Source: Photobacterium sanctipauli | Lineage (GTDB): Bacteria > Pseudomonadota > Gammaproteobacteria > Enterobacterales > Vibrionaceae | Length of the DNA stretch: 64,000 nucleotides | Assembly: GCF_003026495.1 (NCBI RefSeq) | Contig: NZ_PYMA01000022.1 | Coordinates: 1 to 64,000 of the forward strand | Direction: 5' to 3' | Shown here: positions 59,970-64,000 of the stretch, in pieces | Position numbering within the stretch: the first letter of the stretch is position 1 | Layout of the letters: each line of letters opens with the position of its first letter | Translations under genes and position numbers: made by a program | The notes under the pieces: model-generated | Seen by the model: only the letters and a program-made list of their open reading frames with translations | Database searches by the model: none | Told to the model about the DNA's origin: nothing

Positions 59970-61145
59970 ATGGCCCCGCCACTAGAGTCCGGAATGGATG
60001 GACAAAGTTATTTCGAATGCCAGCAGCACTACCGTCAACGCCAAGGATGGAAGCTGGTCGCTTTTACCTTCTTATTTTTATTCGCATTGGTGGCGCTAGA
60101 GCTTTTTGCCGTCCGTCGCGTGGTGCCGCATGTGGCTGAGGACATGGTGAAGCTGATCGCCGGCGGGGTGGCAACGCTGTTGGCCGGGTTGGTGCTGTTG
60201 CATCAAGCCTTGCCGGCCATGCAACGATGGCAAATTACCTCATCGGTGCTGGCGGCGGTACTGGGGTGTGGTTGGGCAGGCTTGCTGTTGCTACCGGTGT
60301 TTGGCGCCAAGTTGTCGTCTGTGGCGTTGTATACCGATTTGTTTACCACCATTTCGGTGATTGCCTTTTTTAGCTATCGCGGCGCGACCTATTTGGCCGT
60401 GCTGCCGGTATTGGCGGCGTGGATGATCTCGGACATGGTCGTGGCCGGCGGCCCGGAACCCTTGGTGGTGATGGCGGTGTTGATCCGGTTGTTGATTGTG
60501 GTGGTGGTGCGCGAATACCTGTACTACTGGTTCCAGTCTTCGGTTTGGCATCGTTATGAGGAGCAACGGTTGCGGGCCGAGCTGTCGAATGTCGCCTTGC
60601 TTGATAATGTCACCGGGCTGCAAAACAGCCGCCATTTCGATTTGGTGCTGGAGCGTGAGGTCTTGGCGGCACGGCGGCAGAACACCGAGCTGGCGTTGGT
60701 GGCGTTCAATATCGACCCGTTGCGCTGGCACAGTATGACCTATGGCCAGAAGGAAGCGAAAACCGTGCTGCGCCGGATCAGCCGAGGCTTGCGCCGGGGT
60801 ATTTTCCGCCCCCGCGACTTTCTGGCCCGGTTGGGCAGTGACGAGTTTGTAGTGTTGTTGCCGTATACCGACTTGGCGGGGGCGAAAGTGGTGGCAGAGC
60901 GATTGCAGCAGCAAGTTCACCTCAGTTGCGACCATACGATTATGGAAAGGTTGAAACGCCCGGTGGCGGTGCGCAGCATGGTGATTGAGTGGTTGCCAAC
61001 CATGTCGGCGGCGCAACTGCGGCAGAAAATGCGGGATCAGTTTGAATTGCAGCGGGAAACCGAGGCCGACAGCGATGAGATTATCGTGCTGGGTGATACC
61101 GCGACAGAGGCAACGGCTGATAAGCAGGCAGAAGGGCGGGAATAA
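59970..61145 (+). CDS. Membrane GGDEF-domain protein with GSDEF motif
   Basis: A 391-residue protein with about six hydrophobic segments (residues 27-200) followed by a GGDEF domain (about 220-360). The start of the domain reads LLDNVTGLQNSRHFD. The signature loop is RLGSDEF (GSDEF at 289-293). The substrate-binding helix is altered (NIDPLRWHSMTYG in place of the usual D-x-D-x-FK-x-x-ND-x-x-GH). Cyclic di-GMP synthesis is therefore uncertain; it may be inactive or a GTP sensor. ATG at 59970 has AAGAG upstream; a 17-residue extension is possible. Confidence 0.8.
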   Translation: MAPPLESGMDGQSYFECQQHYRQRQGWKLVAFTFLFLFALVALELFAVRRVVPHVAEDMVKLIAGGVATLLAGLVLLHQALPAMQRWQITSSVLAAVLGCGWAGLLLLPVFGAKLSSVALYTDLFTTISVIAFFSYRGATYLAVLPVLAAWMISDMVVAGGPEPLVVMAVLIRLLIVVVVREYLYYWFQSSVWHRYEEQRLRAELSNVALLDNVTGLQNSRHFDLVLEREVLAARRQNTELALVAFNIDPLRWHSMTYGQKEAKTVLRRISRGLRRGIFRPRDFLARLGSDEFVVLLPYTDLAGAKVVAERLQQQVHLSCDHTIMERLKRPVAVRSMVIEWLPTMSAAQLRQKMRDQFELQRETEADSDEIIVLGDTATEATADKQAEGRE

Positions 61146-61174
61146 CGCCTAGCTAAATAACGTGTTGCCAATAA

Positions 61175-61207
61175 AACAAAAGCGCCTTGGTGGCGCTTTT
61201 GTTTTTT
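61175..61207. terminator. Bidirectional terminator between GGDEF gene and dsbD
   Basis: The 10-bp stem CAAAAGCGCC/GGCGCTTTTG (61177-61186 with 61192-61201) has T-rich sequence on both outgoing strands. It separates two convergent genes. Confidence 0.9.
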
Positions 61208-61231
61208 GAGGGGGTAGCTGTTGTGTGCGAG

Positions 61232-61287
61232 CTAGGCTAGTTCGACCGGATTATCTCGACCAGGCTATTTCGACCTGACTATTTCGA
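61232..61287 (-). repeat. Four tandem 14-bp repeats across the dsbD stop
   Basis: On the minus strand the units TCGAAATAGTCAGG, TCGAAATAGCCTGG, TCGAGATAATCCGG and TCGAACTAGCCTAG follow one another with no gap. The first unit contains the last codons of dsbD and its TAG stop. The repeated bases therefore extend the gene end into non-coding sequence. This is probably slippage-type duplication. Confidence 0.85.
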
Positions 61288-63198
61288 CATCAGGCTATGC
61301 CCATCCAGGTGCTCAAGGAACGGCGCCGCTTTCATAAACCCGGTCAGGCGTGCCCCTTCCATGCGGTTGCCCTGGCTATCCCAGAAATCGATGGTCGGTA
61401 AACCGAGCACGTCCATTTGTTGCAATAGCTCGAAGTCCGTCGGCGTGTTGTTGGTGACGTCGGCCTGCAGCAACACGAATTGCTGGAGTTGTTGGGCAAC
61501 GGCCGGATCGTGGAAGGTGTACTTTTCGAACTCTTTGCATGCCACGCACCAGTCGGCATAGAAGTCGAGCATTACCGGCTTGCCGCTTGCCTTGGCGTCG
61601 GCAAGGGCAAGGTCGAGATCGTCGATGCTGGTCACCCGCTTAAACTCGACATTGACAGTCTGCTCGCTGGTGGCGGCTACCGGGCTGCTGCTACCGGTGA
61701 TGAGCGGGTAGAGGGGCTGTACCGAGATAAACAACCCGACAATGGCGAGCACCGCCAACGCGCTGCTACGCCAAGAGACCGCCAAGGTGTTTTTGACATG
61801 GTAGAGCCAGCCAAATGCAGCAATCCCCAATACCGACCACAGGTACGGCATCCAAGCAGGCGGTAAGATTCGTTCCAGCAAGAACAGCGGGACGGCCAGC
61901 AAGACGAAGCCAAAGAAGACCTTCACATGGTTCATCCAATTACCGGCCTTCGGTAGCAGCTTGTTGCCAAACATGGCGGCAAGGATCAAGGGGATCCCCA
62001 TCCCGATAGCCAGTGCGTAGAGCGCAACCGCGCCGGTGAGTAAGTCCCCACTTTGGGCGACGTAAATCAAGGCGCCAGAGAGCGGGGCGGTGGTACAAGG
62101 CGAGCACACCAGGCCGGATATCGCCCCCATGGAAAATACGCCGCCGGTGTTGCCCCCTTGCTGCTTGTTGCTAAGGCCGTTTAGCCAGGTTTGCAGGCTG
62201 CTAGGCAGCTGCAAGGTATAGGCGCCGAACATCGACATTGCCAGCAGGACGAACAACACACTCAGGCCAATCAGTATGTAGGGGTGTTGCAAGGCGGCTT
62301 GGAACTGCATACCCGCCGAAGCAACCACTAACCCCAGCAAGGTATAAGTCAGCGCCATGCCCTGTACATAGGTAAAGGCAAGGCGGAAGGTTCTGCCGTG
62401 GGTTTGTTGGCCGTTGCCAAGCACGATGCCGCTCAGGATTGGGTACATAGGCAGCACGCACGGGGTGAACGCCAAACCGACGCCCAGAGCCAAGAAGACG
62501 AGCGGTGTCCACCATTGCTCGGCCAGATCCCCTGCCAGCTTGTCTTGCTGGGACGTCGGGGCGCTGTTGGTGGCAGCAAGTGCCGTCGAAGGTGCTGTTT
62601 TGTTGTTAGTACTTACTACGCTGCTGGCGTTGCTTTGAGCACTGTTCTGGTTATTGTTTTCGCTATTGCCATTGGACGCGGCAGAAGACGAGCTGGCATT
62701 GATCACTGACGCATCGGTACCTGCCGCGACAGCATTGAGCGGGACGATTCGGATTTCCGGCGGGTAGCAGAAACCGGCCTTGGCACAACCCTGGTAGCGT
62801 ACCGTCAGGGTGTCGCTATTGGTGGCATTGAGTACCGGGACGCTGAGGGTGAGCGGCTCGGTGTAGATATTCACCTCACCAAAGAACTCATCCTGATAGG
62901 GCATGCCATTGGGAATATTGATATGCCCGAGCTCGGCCGTATCGGTCGTGACGGAGAGCTGGTGTTGGTACAGATAGTAGTCGGGCTTAATTTGCCAGTC
63001 GAGGTAGACCCGATCGCCCTGCTGGCTGAAGTTGAAGACAAAGGCTTCGTCAACCGGGACGAATTGGTTCTGGTTGCTGGACGAGAGCCCCGGCAGGTTG
63101 AATGCCAGTAGCGGCAGGCTGGTGAGCAGCAGCCCGAGTAGCGCAAACCGGTTAAGAAGGCGGCCGCACAAGCCGCGATATCGTTGTAATAATGTCAT
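61279..63198 (-). CDS. dsbD: Thiol:disulfide interchange protein DsbD
   Basis: Moves electrons from cytosolic thioredoxin across the inner membrane to periplasmic DsbC/DsbG and cytochrome c maturation. A signal peptide (about 1-33) leads to the N-terminal alpha domain with Cys in YQGCAKAGFC. A Ser/Asn-rich linker (about 165-215) and eight hydrophobic segments with Cys pairs in FTPC and LVCSPC follow. The C-terminal thioredoxin-like domain has the DWCVACK active site. The 639 residues exceed E. coli (565), mostly by the linker. The stop lies in a tandem repeat. Confidence 0.94.
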   Translation of the reverse strand: MTLLQRYRGLCGRLLNRFALLGLLLTSLPLLAFNLPGLSSSNQNQFVPVDEAFVFNFSQQGDRVYLDWQIKPDYYLYQHQLSVTTDTAELGHINIPNGMPYQDEFFGEVNIYTEPLTLSVPVLNATNSDTLTVRYQGCAKAGFCYPPEIRIVPLNAVAAGTDASVINASSSSAASNGNSENNNQNSAQSNASSVVSTNNKTAPSTALAATNSAPTSQQDKLAGDLAEQWWTPLVFLALGVGLAFTPCVLPMYPILSGIVLGNGQQTHGRTFRLAFTYVQGMALTYTLLGLVVASAGMQFQAALQHPYILIGLSVLFVLLAMSMFGAYTLQLPSSLQTWLNGLSNKQQGGNTGGVFSMGAISGLVCSPCTTAPLSGALIYVAQSGDLLTGAVALYALAIGMGIPLILAAMFGNKLLPKAGNWMNHVKVFFGFVLLAVPLFLLERILPPAWMPYLWSVLGIAAFGWLYHVKNTLAVSWRSSALAVLAIVGLFISVQPLYPLITGSSSPVAATSEQTVNVEFKRVTSIDDLDLALADAKASGKPVMLDFYADWCVACKEFEKYTFHDPAVAQQLQQFVLLQADVTNNTPTDFELLQQMDVLGLPTIDFWDSQGNRMEGARLTGFMKAAPFLEHLDGHSLMSK

Positions 63199-63278
63199 CT
63201 GATCTGGCTGGTTTTTGGGTAGAGTTAGTTTAACTATACTCTTTCAGACCGTGTTGATCAGCGTTTGGTTTCATTTGC

Positions 63279-64000
63279 TTAGGCTTTTGTTGTCCCGGTG
63301 AGCCCATCGCGCATGAAGTCGGTGAAATGACGGATATGGGCGGGGATATAACCGAGGCGCTGGTAGAGCATGTAAATCGGCCGGGGCGGCGAGTACCAGC
63401 TGTCCATCATGGTGGTGAGCGTGCCGCTTGCAATGGCATCGGCCACCACGTAGTTCGGCAGGCAGGCAATGCCCAAGCCGTTGATTGCGGCTTGCTTGAT
63501 ACTGTTGAGGTCGGCAATCGCCATCTTGACCGGCGAGTTGAGCCAGACGGTTTCTTTCTCATTGGTAAGTGCCCACTCAAACTCCGGCACGCTGGCCAGG
63601 CGGGCATGCTGGTTGATGTCGTCCGGGTGCTGCGGCGTGCCGTGGCTGGCAAGGTAGCTTGGGCTTGCCACCAAGATACGCTGCGATTCGCCGATTTTGG
63701 CTGCGGCAAAACTGGAGTCGGGCTGCTGGCCCACCCGGAATACGACATCGTATTGCTCCGGGCTGTAGTCGTGGTGCTGATTGGACAAGTGGGTCAGCGA
63801 TAGGGTGATGTCAGGGTGCATGGCCAAAAACTGGTTGAACAACGGCATCAGCTGATAGGTCAGCAACCCGACAGGCGCGGAGATACGCAGCGCGCCACGG
63901 GGACTGGTGTGGCTGCTGTCATGGAGCTCGGTGGTGGCGGTTTCCAGCTCTTCAAGCAGGGGTTGGCAGCGCTCGAAATAGCTGACACCCAATGGGGTCA
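63279..64000 (-). CDS. LysR-family transcriptional regulator, partial
   Basis: The frame stays open to the window edge, so the N-terminal helix-turn-helix is off the sequence. The visible 240 residues begin TPLGVSYFERCQPLLEEL, the end of the linker helix, and continue through the LysR substrate-binding domain (RGALRISAPVGLL, GIACLPNYVV). The inducer and targets are unknown. Adjacent to dsbD, same strand, 80-nt gap. Confidence 0.85.
   Translation of the reverse strand, partial: TPLGVSYFERCQPLLEELETATTELHDSSHTSPRGALRISAPVGLLTYQLMPLFNQFLAMHPDITLSLTHLSNQHHDYSPEQYDVVFRVGQQPDSSFAAAKIGESQRILVASPSYLASHGTPQHPDDINQHARLASVPEFEWALTNEKETVWLNSPVKMAIADLNSIKQAAINGLGIACLPNYVVADAIASGTLTTMMDSWYSPPRPIYMLYQRLGYIPAHIRHFTDFMRDGLTGTTKA

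Overview
The window looks like chromosomal DNA of a marine gammaproteobacterium in the Vibrionaceae, most likely Photobacterium or a close relative. The evidence is family-level protein similarity, the E. coli/Vibrio-like order of housekeeping genes, and a CrbS/CrbR-type acetate system with a large-symporter/small-subunit pair. The genus is inference. No rRNA gene is complete here, but the first bases and the tRNA-Asp suggest the window opens just after an rRNA operon.

Layout. (1) 1-840: tRNA-Asp with a terminator, a degenerate copy of the tRNA 3' end with its own terminator, and an internally deleted IS630-family relic. (2) 840-6190: pncA-pssA and a GNAT gene (minus), then murB-birA-coaX (plus). 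coaX occupies the slot that holds coaA in E. coli. (3) 6245-20187: four tRNAs (Thr, Tyr, Gly, Thr), tuf, secE-nusG, rplKA, rplJL-rpoBC, with clear promoters, an L10 leader, an attenuator and terminators. (4) 20299-32655: rsd/nudC-hemE, a UDG-like gene and a 2-hydroxyacid dehydrogenase, yjaG, a CNNM/CBS membrane protein, hupA-yjaH, purH-purD, zntR, ppnP and a fasciclin protein. (5) 32822-39699: aroQ-accB-accC, yhdT-panF, prmA and dusB-fis, all on the minus strand, in E. coli-like order.

(6) 39876-59788 is an acetate-utilisation neighbourhood: acs, a DnaQ-like exonuclease, a cNMP/CBS/DUF294 nucleotidyltransferase-like protein, an HcaT-like transporter, the sensor kinase CrbS, then the acetate symporter pair (ActP-type and DUF4212) and the response regulator CrbR. 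It is interrupted between crbS and actP by about 7.3 kb of foreign character. That insert holds intact flhA and flhB, a 5'-truncated fliR joined head-to-head to a 5'-truncated lafU (motB-like), a flagellin lysine N-methylase gene (fliB), and a plasmid-type parM-parR segregation operon. The fliR/lafU junction near 53,097 reads as the scar of a large deletion that removed a lateral (Flag-2-like) flagellar cluster, leaving its two ends. This is the most interesting structure in the window.

(7) 59970-64000: a membrane diguanylate-cyclase-like gene with a GSDEF motif, dsbD with a 14-bp tandem repeat running through its stop codon, and the 3' part of a LysR-type regulator cut by the window edge.

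How the genes work together: regions 2-5 are mostly core information processing and biosynthesis (translation, transcription, cofactors, purines, fatty-acid initiation). Region 6 couples acetate uptake (ActP/DUF4212), activation (Acs) and sensing (CrbS/CrbR). CRISPR arrays and intact insertion sequences were not seen.
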